Source of the DNA: Akkermansiaceae bacterium
GTDB lineage: Bacteria > Verrucomicrobiota > Verrucomicrobiia > Verrucomicrobiales > Akkermansiaceae
DNA: 64,000 nucleotides
Reading direction: 5' to 3'
Assembly (NCBI GenBank): GCA_905182405.1
Contig: CAJJBQ010000002.1
Location: 1,908,483 to 1,972,482, forward strand
The notes under the pieces are model-generated. The model was not told the DNA's origin and searched no databases. It saw only the letters and a list, made by a program, of their open reading frames with translations. Position 1 is the first letter of the stretch; each line of letters opens with the position of its first letter. Positions 47,224-57,100 of this stretch are shown here, piece after piece. The position numbers were made by a program, and so were the translations under genes.

Positions 47224-50200
47224 ATGATTCAACGCTCTCTCACCTTCGTTTTCTTCGCCGCAAGCCTCGCCCCCAGCCTTGCCGGAGAACAGGTGGGCTA
47301 TAATGCCGATGTCCGGCCCATTCTTTCGGACAAGTGCTTCCTCTGCCATGGTCCCGATAAGGCGAGCACCAAGGCCGGCCTGCGCCTCGACACCCCGGAA
47401 CGTGCCTTTGCCGCTCTCAAAGATTCTCCCGGAAAGCATGCCATCGTCGCCGGCTCCCTCGAAAAATCGGAAGCCTGGCGTCGTATCATTTCCACCGACC
47501 CCGATGAGGTCATGCCCACTCCAAAATCGAAGCTCCCCACCCTCACCGATTCCGAAAAACGCATCATCGCCCGCTGGATCGAACAAGGCGCTGAGTATGA
47601 ACCTCATTGGTCCTTCGTGAATCTCCCCACAAGCGTTCCCGTCCCCAAAATCAAGAACACCGCTTGGCCCCTGAATGCCATCGATAACTTCGTCGGCGCA
47701 AAACTCGAAGCCGAGTCACTCGTGCCCTCGCCCGCGGCCGACCCAACCCGCTGGTTCCGTCGCGTCAGCTTCGACCTCACCGGACTGCCTCCCACTCTCT
47801 CCCAGCTCGATCAGTTTGAAAATGACCTCGCAGCCGATCCCGCAGCCGCGAAGGAAAAAGCGGTCGAGGCATTCCTCGCGACCCCTGCTTATGGCGAGCA
47901 CATGACGCTCGATTGGCTCGACGCTGCCCGCTACGCCGACACTTGGGGATACCATTCCGACATGACTTTCACGGCCTGGCCCTACCGCGACTGGGTCGTG
48001 AAGGCCTTCCAAGACGACATGCCCTACGACCAGTTCGTCACCTGGAACATCGCCGGCGACCTCCTCCCCAATGCCAACCAAGAGCAGAAACTCGCCACCG
48101 CTTTCAACCGCTTCAACCGCATGACAAACGAAGGCGGCTCCACCGCGCTTGAGTTCCGCGTCGACGGCGTCGCGGACCGCGTTAATACCGTGGGCACTTC
48201 CATCCTCGGACTCACCTTTGAGTGCGCAAAATGCCACGATCACAAATACGATCCCATCCTCACGAAGGACTACTATCAGCTCTACGCCTTCTTCAATTCC
48301 ATCAACGAAGACGGCCTCTACATCCACCAAAACATCTCCCCGCCACCCAGCGTCCTCCTTCCCACGCCAAAGCAGGAAGCCGATCTCGCAAAACACCAGA
48401 TACGCATCGACGAACTCGAGAAACAACTCGCGCAAATCGTCGCACAAGCCAATCCAGCCTTCCAGGAATGGAAATCTAGATTAACGCCTGAGTCACCACT
48501 CACCATGGCAGACCAAACGGCCCTCGTTGACTTCAACAAATCGAACAAGAAGCCTCTCGAATCCCGAATCCAAGCGAAGGACGCTAAGCCAATCTCCATT
48601 TCGCTCAAGACTCCCAACTATGTCGAGGGCCCCGCAAGACTCGGCACCGCCGTCGCCCTCAATGGCGACTTCGGAGCCGACCTCCCCGGAGTCTTCGTCA
48701 ACGATAGATACAATCCCTTCACCCTCGGTCTTTGGGCCAAAGATACCCTGCAAGCCAAGCGATCTGTCGTCATCGCCCATCGCTGCCACGGCACCGAGAT
48801 TGGCTACCACGGCATCGATCTCCGCATCGAGGACGGCTACCTCTCCGGCCGCGTCTTCCGCGCTTGGCCCGACAACGGCATCGGCATCCGCTCCGTCAAA
48901 CGACTGCCCAAGAACGAGTGGCACCACATCACTTACACCTACGATGGCCAAAGCAAGGCCGCCGGCCTAAAAATCTATCTCGATGGCGACCTCTTCGAAA
49001 CCATCGTCACCGGGGACAAACTCTATAAGAGCGTCAACATCAAGACCTACACCGCAGGCACCTTCACCCTTGGAGCCATTTTTCGGGGACCCGGTTTCAA
49101 GGGCGGCCACGTCGATCAACTCACCACCTTTGATCGCCCGCTCACTCCCATCGAGGTTCGTCAGCTTGCCGGAAAAGAAACTGCCCTCAGCACTCCTACC
49201 GAGGAAGAACTCTTCCCCTACTACCTTGCCAACCACCACCTCGAATACCGCAAAACCATCGCGGAACTCTCCGCCGCCCATAAGAGGCTCGTTCAAACAG
49301 AAGATGGCTTCATTGAGGTCCCCGTCATGGAAGAAATGGACAAACCCCGGCCTTCCTACATTTTAGCGCGTGGCGAATTCAACGCGAAGCGCACGGAGGA
49401 AAACAAAGTCAGCCGTGACTCCCCCAGCTTCCTTCTCCCCTTCCCAAAAGACGCCCCCCGTGACCGCCTCGGTCTCGCCCAGTGGCTCACCCAGCCCAAT
49501 CACCCACTCACCTCCCGCGTATACGTGAACCGGATCTGGCAGCAGTTTTTCGGCAAGGGTCTCGTCGGCACGACCGAGAACTTCGGACTCCAAGGCGACC
49601 TCCCCACCCACCCCGAGCTTCTCGACTGGCTTTCGCGAGATCTCGTGAATCACAAGTGGAGTACGAAACATCTCGTAAAACGGATCGCCCTCTCCGCCAC
49701 CTACTCCCAGCGATCCGCTCTCACCCCAGAACTTCAATCACGAGACATCTCGAATGATTTCCTTGCCCGCGGCCCTTCCCATCGTCTCAGCGGCGAAGCG
49801 ATCCGCGACTCCGCCCTCCTCAGCTCCGGCCTTCTTAGCACCCAACAAGGCGGCCCACCGGTGAGACCCTACGACCCGCTTTACAACGCGAAGCCCAATG
49901 CCACTCACACCAATCGCCGCTCGCTCTACTCCTTCTGGCGTCGTACTAAGCCGCAAAACAACATGCTCATCTTCGATAAGCCCTCGCTCGAAATCTGCTC
50001 CGTTAAACGCAGCGTCACCAACAGCCCGACCCAAGCCCTCGTCCTCCTCAACGACCCGCAATTCACCGAAGCCGCGCGTCATCTCGCCACGTCCCTCATG
50101 AAGTCAGAGGGCACCGATGAAGCCCGCATCAAAACCGCCTGGAAAAAAGTCACCAGTAACGAGGTCACTGATTCCCAGCTCCACCTCCTCACGGAAATCC

Positions 50201-50358
50201 TCAACGAGCAGAAGGCAACCTTCAAAGAAAATCCCGAAAGCGCTAAAAAACTCTGCCCCTCCAGAAAAGGCGAGGACATCAATCAAGTCAAAACCGCCGC
50301 CCTAACGGTAACCTGCCAGGCCATCTATAACACCGACGCCGCAATCTGGAAGCGCTAG
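47224..50358 (+). CDS. Cytochrome C / DUF1549 / LamG / DUF1553 protein
   Basis: 1044 aa with a signal peptide (LTFVFFAASLAPSLAGEQ). Cytochrome domain with CFLCH at residues 38-42; DUF1549 (about 145-345) with second motif CAKCHDHKYDP at 334-338. A coiled-coil segment (about 380-415) precedes a LamG-like domain (about 470-655; PFTLGLWAKDTLQ, IDLRIEDGYLSGRVF, HVDQLTTFDRPLTPIEV). DUF1553 (about 750-1000) has HPLTSRVYVNRIWQQFFG and TNSPTQALVLLND. Unlike the other three, no DUF1501 gene follows it. It is divergent from the rhamnose regulator and has a possible operator in the shared upstream region. Confidence 0.92.
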   Translation: MIQRSLTFVFFAASLAPSLAGEQVGYNADVRPILSDKCFLCHGPDKASTKAGLRLDTPERAFAALKDSPGKHAIVAGSLEKSEAWRRIISTDPDEVMPTPKSKLPTLTDSEKRIIARWIEQGAEYEPHWSFVNLPTSVPVPKIKNTAWPLNAIDNFVGAKLEAESLVPSPAADPTRWFRRVSFDLTGLPPTLSQLDQFENDLAADPAAAKEKAVEAFLATPAYGEHMTLDWLDAARYADTWGYHSDMTFTAWPYRDWVVKAFQDDMPYDQFVTWNIAGDLLPNANQEQKLATAFNRFNRMTNEGGSTALEFRVDGVADRVNTVGTSILGLTFECAKCHDHKYDPILTKDYYQLYAFFNSINEDGLYIHQNISPPPSVLLPTPKQEADLAKHQIRIDELEKQLAQIVAQANPAFQEWKSRLTPESPLTMADQTALVDFNKSNKKPLESRIQAKDAKPISISLKTPNYVEGPARLGTAVALNGDFGADLPGVFVNDRYNPFTLGLWAKDTLQAKRSVVIAHRCHGTEIGYHGIDLRIEDGYLSGRVFRAWPDNGIGIRSVKRLPKNEWHHITYTYDGQSKAAGLKIYLDGDLFETIVTGDKLYKSVNIKTYTAGTFTLGAIFRGPGFKGGHVDQLTTFDRPLTPIEVRQLAGKETALSTPTEEELFPYYLANHHLEYRKTIAELSAAHKRLVQTEDGFIEVPVMEEMDKPRPSYILARGEFNAKRTEENKVSRDSPSFLLPFPKDAPRDRLGLAQWLTQPNHPLTSRVYVNRIWQQFFGKGLVGTTENFGLQGDLPTHPELLDWLSRDLVNHKWSTKHLVKRIALSATYSQRSALTPELQSRDISNDFLARGPSHRLSGEAIRDSALLSSGLLSTQQGGPPVRPYDPLYNAKPNATHTNRRSLYSFWRRTKPQNNMLIFDKPSLEICSVKRSVTNSPTQALVLLNDPQFTEAARHLATSLMKSEGTDEARIKTAWKKVTSNEVTDSQLHLLTEILNEQKATFKENPESAKKLCPSRKGEDINQVKTAALTVTCQAIYNTDAAIWKR

Positions 50359-50401
50359 CCCAAAGGGGCCGAGCCATCCCGCTCTCGTTTCCTATCGCTA
50401 G

Positions 50402-50714
50402 AAGATCAAAGAAACATACACGGATCCTCTCTTCGAAGACTTCTCCACACGCGGATGGGCTTGGGTCTTCCTAAATTCCTGGCCTATCGACTTCGGAACG
50501 TGCCTCCACGTCAATGAGGCCTTCGTCTCATATTTGAGAGTTCCTTGGTCGATCGCACGTTTTGAAGTTCCGGCGAAAGAACCTATGAATCCTGGGATAC
50601 CTCATCTTGCTATTGACGAAGAAGGCCTACACGCCTGATCCGACACACAACCCTCTCAAAGAGCCTTCTTCCAACTCGAAGTGGATGTCACCACGGAAGT
50701 AATGGAAGAATAGA
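50402..50714 (+). pseudogene. Decayed reading frame of unknown origin
   Basis: One frame reads protein-like sequence (KIKETYTDPLFEDFSTRGWA, WVFLNSWPIDFGTCLHVNEA, FVSYLRVPWSIARFEVPAKE), meets a TGA after HLAIDEEGLHA, continues in the same frame to LEVDVTTEVMEE and ends in TAG. A TAG also directly precedes it, with a few plausible residues upstream. There is no start codon. Composition and lack of bias towards Arg/Pro/Ser distinguish it from random frames in this window, but I do not recognise the family. Confidence 0.4.
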
Positions 50715-50779
50715 TCCAGTTGCGTTCCCTCTTCCATTTTCCCATAAATCCCCCTATCTCCCGCGCGCGAGGGTCCTCA

Positions 50780-50812
50780 AAACTCTTCGCGTCTTTGCGT
50801 CTTTGCGGTTAA
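50780..50812 (+). repeat. CTTTGCGTC-type phrase upstream of lepA
   Basis: CTTCGCGTCTTTGCGTCTTTGCGG contains three partial tandem copies of CGTCTTTG and is followed by TTAACC, directly before the lepA start. Phrases of this kind recur in intergenic DNA of many bacteria; only one copy is in this window. Confidence 0.5.
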
Positions 50813-50832
50813 CCTCCCGCCAGCCACCTACC

Positions 50833-52632
50833 ATGTCCTTCGAACTCACCCGTAACTTCTCCATCATCGCCCACATCGATCATGGCAAAACGACCCTGTC
50901 CGATCGCCTCATGGAAGAAACCCAGACGATCACCCAGCGCGAGTCCCAGGCCCAGCACCTCGACTCCATGGACCTCGAGCGCGAAAAAGGAATTACCATC
51001 AAATCCCACCCCGTCACCCTTGCCTTCAAGTCCAAGGACGGAAAGACCTACAAGCTCAACCTCCTCGACACGCCCGGGCACGTCGACTTTTCCTACGAGG
51101 TCTCCCGCTCCCTCGCCGCGTGCGAAGGCGCCATCCTCATCATCGATGCCGCCCAAGGCGTCGAAGCCCAGACCATGGCCAACGTGAACCTCGCCATGGA
51201 GCAGGAACTCGCCATCGTCCCCGTCCTCAATAAAATAGACCTCCCCGCCGCCGATATCCCACGCTGCCGTAAGCAGCTCGAGGACATCCTCGCGATCCCC
51301 GGAGAACACGCCATCCCCGCCTCCGCCAAGATGGGCATCGGCATCCAAGAGATCCTCGAAGCCGTCGTCGAACTCGTCCCCCCACCCGTCGAAAACCCCG
51401 ACGGTCTCCTCCGCGCCTCCGTCTTCGATTCCCTTTACGATCAATTTCGCGGCGTTATTTCCTACGTCCGCATCGTCTCCGGTGAGGTGAAAAAAGGCGA
51501 TAAGATCAAGCTCTTCCACACTCCCACGAACTACGAGATCAAGGAGACCGGCATCTTCACCCCTAAGATGCAAAAAACCGAAGGCCTCAAAACCGGAGAC
51601 GTCGGCTACATCATCGCCAACATGAAGTCTTCCGCCGAAGTCAAAATCGGCGACACCATCACCCACAAGGAAAAACCCTGCCTCGAGCCCCTTCCCGGAT
51701 TCAAAGAAATTCGCCCCATGGTCTTCTCCGGCATCTACCCCATCGACACCTCCGACTACGAGGCCCTCAAAGTCGCCATGGGCAAACTTCAGATCAACGA
51801 CGCCGCCTTCACCTTCCAGACCGAATCTTCCACCGCGCTCGGCTTCGGCTTCCGCTGCGGCTTCCTCGGCCTCCTCCACATGGAAATCATCCAGGAACGA
51901 CTCCGCCGCGAGTTCGACATGGACGTCATCTCCACCTACCCCTCTGTCATTTACGAGGTCACCAAGACCGACGGCGAAGAACTCATCATCGACAACCCCT
52001 CCTACCTCCCCGAAGCCCAGACCATCGAAAAAATCTGCGAACCTATCGTCCGCATCTTCATCATGGTTCCCGGAGACTACATCGGAGACGTCATGAAACT
52101 CATCATGGAAAAGCGAGGCGAACTCGAAAACACCGAGACCATCGACGAATTCCGCGTCATGCTCACGGCCAAAGTCCCTCTCGCCGACATCCTCGTCGAC
52201 TTCAACGACCGCCTCAAATCTATGACCAAAGGCTACGGCTCTATGGATTATGAGCACGCCGGATACCGCGCCGCCAACATGGTCAAAATGGACATGCTCA
52301 TCGCCGGCGAACCCGTCGAAGCCTTTTCCACCATCGTCCACCGCGACAAAGCAATCGGCCGAGGCCGCGATCTCGCCGCCAAGCTCAAGGAAGTCATCCC
52401 CACCCAGATGTTCGTCGTCGCCATCCAGGCCGCCATCGGAGGAAACATCATCGCAAGAGAAACCATCTCCGCGATGCGTAAAAACGTCACCGCCAAATGC
52501 TACGGCGGCGACATCTCCCGAAAGCGCAAACTCCTAGAAAAGCAGAAAAAGGGTAAGGCAAAAATGAAGCAATTCGGTAAAGTTAACATCCCCCAAGACG
52601 CTTTCATTAAGGTCCTGAAATCGGGAGATTGA
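50833..52632 (+). CDS. lepA: Elongation factor 4 (LepA)
   Basis: 599 aa from ATG 50833 (MSFELTRNFSIIAHIDHGKT); the frame extends 10 codons further. A ribosome-bound translational GTPase. G1 is AHIDHGKT, G2 RGIT-like EKGITIKS, G3 DTPGHVDF, G4 NKID. The elongation-factor C domains and the LepA-specific C-terminal region (AIGRGRDLAAKLKEVIP, RKNVTAKCYGGDISRKRKLL, GKVNIPQDAFIKVLK) are intact. Length is the usual 595-605. The long antisense frame opposite it is a codon-usage shadow. Confidence 0.97.
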   Translation: MSFELTRNFSIIAHIDHGKTTLSDRLMEETQTITQRESQAQHLDSMDLEREKGITIKSHPVTLAFKSKDGKTYKLNLLDTPGHVDFSYEVSRSLAACEGAILIIDAAQGVEAQTMANVNLAMEQELAIVPVLNKIDLPAADIPRCRKQLEDILAIPGEHAIPASAKMGIGIQEILEAVVELVPPPVENPDGLLRASVFDSLYDQFRGVISYVRIVSGEVKKGDKIKLFHTPTNYEIKETGIFTPKMQKTEGLKTGDVGYIIANMKSSAEVKIGDTITHKEKPCLEPLPGFKEIRPMVFSGIYPIDTSDYEALKVAMGKLQINDAAFTFQTESSTALGFGFRCGFLGLLHMEIIQERLRREFDMDVISTYPSVIYEVTKTDGEELIIDNPSYLPEAQTIEKICEPIVRIFIMVPGDYIGDVMKLIMEKRGELENTETIDEFRVMLTAKVPLADILVDFNDRLKSMTKGYGSMDYEHAGYRAANMVKMDMLIAGEPVEAFSTIVHRDKAIGRGRDLAAKLKEVIPTQMFVVAIQAAIGGNIIARETISAMRKNVTAKCYGGDISRKRKLLEKQKKGKAKMKQFGKVNIPQDAFIKVLKSGD

Positions 52633-52812
52633 TTCGATAACTTTAAAGGATGTATCCAAGATCTTTCGATACGCTTACCCATCTCACCACGTCGCATGCC
52701 TCTCATAGCACTCCGCATTTCAAAAGAAGGGAATGATGTTTTGAAATAGTTAGGAAATAGCGCTGCGCGCTGGAATCAAGAGCCGGGCGCTTTCTCTAAA
52801 TGGCAGCGTTTC

Positions 52813-53616
52813 TTAGTCCACCTCCACCCGCAGCCATACCTTGGAAAAATCCTGCTGCCGCACATCGGCCTTATACGCCCAAAAAGAGAAGTTCCGGCTG
52901 CCAAAAATCTCCGGCGCTTCTTCAGTTTCCCTCTCATCCATCTCGTATTCAAAGAGTAAAAACATCTCGCTCTCTGCGGCCTGAATTTCTTCGAAGTTCG
53001 CCTCGTCTGCCCGGTCAGGATCCTCTCCCATGATCTGCTCACGACATCTGAAGGCATACAACGCCCCACCAGCAGCCCCGGAATACCCCCCAATGTGCCC
53101 GCACGAAGCCCCTCCCTCGTCATCTTCGGGTCCCGATTCCAACTCCTCCATCAAATCATCCGATAATTCCAGCTCTTCAAACAAGGGATGATCCGCAAAA
53201 GGGAGGGTCTCTCCTTCCTTAAAACTGAGAGGTCGGGCCTTAAAGACAAAGCCATCATTCAAATTCTTAGGTATCTCGGAAACAGCTGTGTCGCCCGCCG
53301 GGGTATCGGCGACCCATAAGACCTTCCAGCCTGCCGCCTCGGCGAGATCAGTCCCCCACGGTCCGTTTTTGAAATCGTAAAAGAAAAGGAGAACACCATC
53401 GCGTGGGAGCCAATTGTGAAGAGCCGGTAACTCCTCCAAATAAATGGTAGCAAGAAGACTCAAAGAATCGCCATCGAACTGAGGCCACTCAAATTTCAAT
53501 CCCTCGGGAGGCAATCCCCCCGTAGATGAGCGAATCCCTCCCTGCACTTCCCTCATTCCAATGGCACCTTGCGCGTAGGAATTAAGTTGTTTGGGGACAC
53601 TTCCAATTTTGAACAT
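52813..53616 (-). CDS. DUF1963 (YwqG-like) protein
   Basis: 267 aa, no signal peptide. The DUF1963 pattern is seen: PEGLKFEWPQFDGDSLSLLA (binding-site region), YLEELPALHNWLPRDGVLLF, FYDFKNGPWG, HIGGYSGAAG (the G-G-x-P/S-x-x-x-Q-like element) and EMFLLFEYEMDE at the end. In most members the protein is a cytoplasmic protein of unknown role, often next to immunity or toxin genes; no toxin gene is visible here. It stands alone between lepA and a decayed DUF2207 fragment. Confidence 0.85.
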   Translation of the reverse strand: MFKIGSVPKQLNSYAQGAIGMREVQGGIRSSTGGLPPEGLKFEWPQFDGDSLSLLATIYLEELPALHNWLPRDGVLLFFYDFKNGPWGTDLAEAAGWKVLWVADTPAGDTAVSEIPKNLNDGFVFKARPLSFKEGETLPFADHPLFEELELSDDLMEELESGPEDDEGGASCGHIGGYSGAAGGALYAFRCREQIMGEDPDRADEANFEEIQAAESEMFLLFEYEMDERETEEAPEIFGSRNFSFWAYKADVRQQDFSKVWLRVEVD

Positions 53617-53694
53617 TCCAACTCTTAGTGAGTAGGTCTCCTCCCAACAAGAGTTTAGAAATCTCTGGCTTCTGGAAACGGTCAGACGCTTAAG

Positions 53695-53962
53695 TCACCC
53701 CCCGATTTCCCAGCCGCCTTGAGGGTTCTCATCAAACTTTTCACTCCATTCCTACTCAACATCCAACGCGAGCGCATAAGGCAGAAATTTCTCAAAAAAG
53801 CTCCGGCGTTTTCTCAGGAGGATTTTCGAGATTCAGCCGCTCCTCCTCGGCCACCTTGAGATACTCGCGGAAGCCTTCCATCTCATCCATAATCCGACGC
53901 CCCTTTTTCGAGGGCCGCTTCACCAGCCTGATGAAGGTGAAAATCGATGAAATCGTGACGAC
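53695..53962 (-). pseudogene. DUF2207 membrane protein, C-terminal fragment
   Basis: The minus frame from 53962 reads RRIMDEMEGFREYLKVAEEE and RLNLENPPEKTPELF, the conserved part after the last membrane segment of DUF2207 proteins. It then hits TGA in a run of six T. Skipping one T gives the expected continuation EKFLPYALALDVE, TAG in place of a codon, then EWSEKFDENPQGGWEIGG and a stop at 53695-53697. The large N-terminal part of the gene is missing. One indel, one nonsense mutation and a truncation show an old pseudogene. Confidence 0.75.
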
Positions 53963-54192
53963 TTAAGAAAAGTAAAGTCTCCGGATGGGCCATCCTACCG
54001 GGAACTCAATAAAGTGAACTGAGTCGCTGACGAATTGCTTAAAGGGTGATTTTGGATCCTTTCCCTCTCGGAATGATGAGGTATTCGAGTCTGTTTGAGA
54101 ATTTGCCCTTTTGGGGTCCTCCTTTTTCGTGGTAGAGTCTAAACTCAGGCAATTCACCCCCATTTGCTTTGCTTTTCACACACACACGCGCA
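53963..54192. other. Intergenic region before the giant protein gene
   Basis: No gene, repeat or clear promoter found; includes a CACACACACGCG run just before the start codon (54179-54190). Confidence 0.45.
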
Positions 54193-57100
54193 ATGAAGAC
54201 CTCATTTCTATCAAAATCCCCGACCGCTCTCCTCAGCTGGCTCGGATCCCTGTTCCTCGCGACGTCCTCTCTGGCCGAGCAGGTCATCTTCACTGAAATC
54301 CAATACAACGCCCCGGTTGGACAGCCTGATTTCATCGAAATCACCAACAATACCGGCACTCCTTTCGATTTCGGAAACTGGTATTTCTCCGATGGAATCA
54401 CCTTCACATTCCCTGACTTCGACGCTGGGGACACGGACGCCCACATTTTGAAGCCTTTTGAGCGTATTTTGGTCTCGGAAGTTGATGAAACCACTCTCCG
54501 CACGGCCTACCCCAATATTCCGGCGGCAGTGCGGGTTTATGGCCCCTACACCAACTCGCTCAGCAATTCCGGAGAAACCCTCTCCTTGAGCGACAAGAAT
54601 GGAATCGTGATGACGACCGTCGACTACAACGATGGCGGAAAGTGGCCCGCTGCACCAGACGGCACCGGCCACACGCTGACCCGTATCAATCCAAACCTCT
54701 CGAACGCTGAATGGCGCAACTGGATGAGCAGCGCAGCGCCTGGGGGCACACCGGGGAGACCTTCTGCCAGCGAAGACGACCTGCCGACCACCACCACGCA
54801 GATCTTCCAGACCACATCGGTATGGAAATACGATCAGAACGTGACCAACATCGACCGCGGCACCACTTGGCGGGAGCCTGATTTTGATGATAGTGGCTGG
54901 CTTGAAGGCCCAGGTCCTTTCGGTAGAAACGCTGGTGACCCATTTGCTACGCCATGGACTACCGGTGGACGGACCACCTACTACTTGCGCCAGGATTTCC
55001 AATTCAACAATGCCTTTTCCAGCGCTACCATCAACATTGATTCCCACTTGGACGACGGCCTCGTCGTCTACCTCAACGGCCAGGAGATCACCCGCTTCAA
55101 CATGCCAAACGGTGAGATCGCCTACGATACCACGGCGAGCAGCGGCCGCGAATGGGACGACCTGGCCGAAATCGCCTCCGGCATCGACATCAGTGCCGCC
55201 CTCCAGACAGGGATGAATGTCCTCGCCGTCGGGGTCCACAACGCGGCCGCCGGCAGCTCGGACATCGCTTTCGGTGCGAATATCAGCATCACCGCGGCCG
55301 CGCCACCCTCCGGCGCCTTGCCAAATCTCATCATCAGTGAAGTCCACTTCGGAATAGACGGAAATATCGATTGGATCGAACTCCATGCTCCCGGAAATTC
55401 TCCCATCTCTGCAGCAGGCTTAAAACTCTCACCCAACCGCACCCTCACTGACACGGTTGATCTTACCGGAAACATTCCCGCCGGAGGCTACCTCAGTTTC
55501 CCTGTCACTTTGCCCATTGATGAAAATGGAGACGTCGACCTCTTCCTCATTCAAGGCAACACTGTCATCGATGCCACTCGCTTGGACCGCGACCGCGGCG
55601 AGGAAGGATTCCAGTCTTATCCGGTGGGTCAGGAATGGTTTGGCGGAACGGGGCACACCCGCGACGCTCCCAACGATCCGGCCTCACGACAAACCAATAT
55701 CGTCATCAATGAAATCATGTATGACGCCCCCTCCGATCAAGGAACCGGCGAGTATATCGAACTCTACAACAGAGGCAGCGAAACCGTCGATATGAGCGGC
55801 TGGAAAATCTCAAAAGGAGTCAAATTTGACTTCCCCGCTGGGACTTCTTTGGTCGCAGGTGCCTATCTCGTCATCGCCGCCGATGCTCAATATCTCGTCG
55901 ATGGTCACGGCACTCTTCCCGTGATTGGTAACTGGAGTGGTTCTCTCCGCGACCGCGGCGAGCTCCTCCGTATCGTGGATGCGAATGGCAACCTCGTCGA
56001 CGAGGTGGATTACATGCCCGAGGGCGACTGGCCCAATTTCGCCGATGGAGACGGCAGCAGCATGGAGCTCCGCCACCCTGACATGGACAACAATATCTCC
56101 ACCGCCTGGGGCGATAGTGAAGAAAGTCAAAAATCCACGATGCAGTCCTTCAGCTACACCGCTGAATTCCTCCGCTCGAAATGGCTCCCCCTCAGCTCGG
56201 GTCAGGAACTTCAGAGCCACTTGGTCGGTGACTCTCACATCATCCTTGAAAATGTCTCCGTGAAAAAAGACGGCGTCGGCTCAAATCTTGTTTTAAATGG
56301 AGGAAATATGTCCTCTAATCAAAATAGCAGCGGTGGTTGGGTCTGCCAAGGCACCCACTGGGCTAGCTTCTTCAACAATGGCCAACTGAACCTCGTCGCC
56401 GATGGCCACGGAGACAATAAGGCCAACCGCGCCGAGGTCGATATGACCGCTCCCATCGTGGGCAATAGCTACACCCTGTCCTTCGATGCCCGCTGGGTCA
56501 GCGGCAAATCGCGTATCATTTTCCAAACACTTGATCATGGCTTTGGCACCAACTTCCTGATCCCTATCCCAGCGAATCTGGGAACCCCGGGAGCAGCCAA
56601 CTCGGTCTCCTTGGCTAGCGCCGCTCCCACTGTCACCGGCGTCATCCACAGCCCCGCCGTTCCGGGCACCGCTACTCCGGTCACCGTGAGTGCGCGTATT
56701 GATTCCGCCGATGCTCTTTCTTCCGCGGAGCTTGTCTACCGCATCTCCAACGACAATGGCAATGGCACTTGGGTCCGCCGCACCCTGTCAAACGACGGAT
56801 CAGGCCTCTTCAGCACCGCCGTCAACAACTTCACCAACCAAGGAGATATCATCCAATTCTACGTGGAAGCGAAGTCTGGATCGACCACCACCTTCCAGCC
56901 CCGCTACGGTCCGGACCGACCTGCAATGTGGATTGTCGACGGACGCGACATGCCCGACAAACTCCTTCGTGAGCGCTTCATTGTCTCGAACTACGACCGA
57001 CGTGCTCTCAACACCGGCACCGGCGGAGGCGCTGCCTTTGATTACAAATTCCCGCGCATGTCGAACCACTTCTTCAATGCCACCTTCATCGCAAACGAGA

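Noticed and set aside
50809..52341. 510-codon minus-strand frame opposite lepA
   Set aside because: Antisense shadow of a highly conserved gene; composition is Asp/Gly/Val-rich and matches no family.
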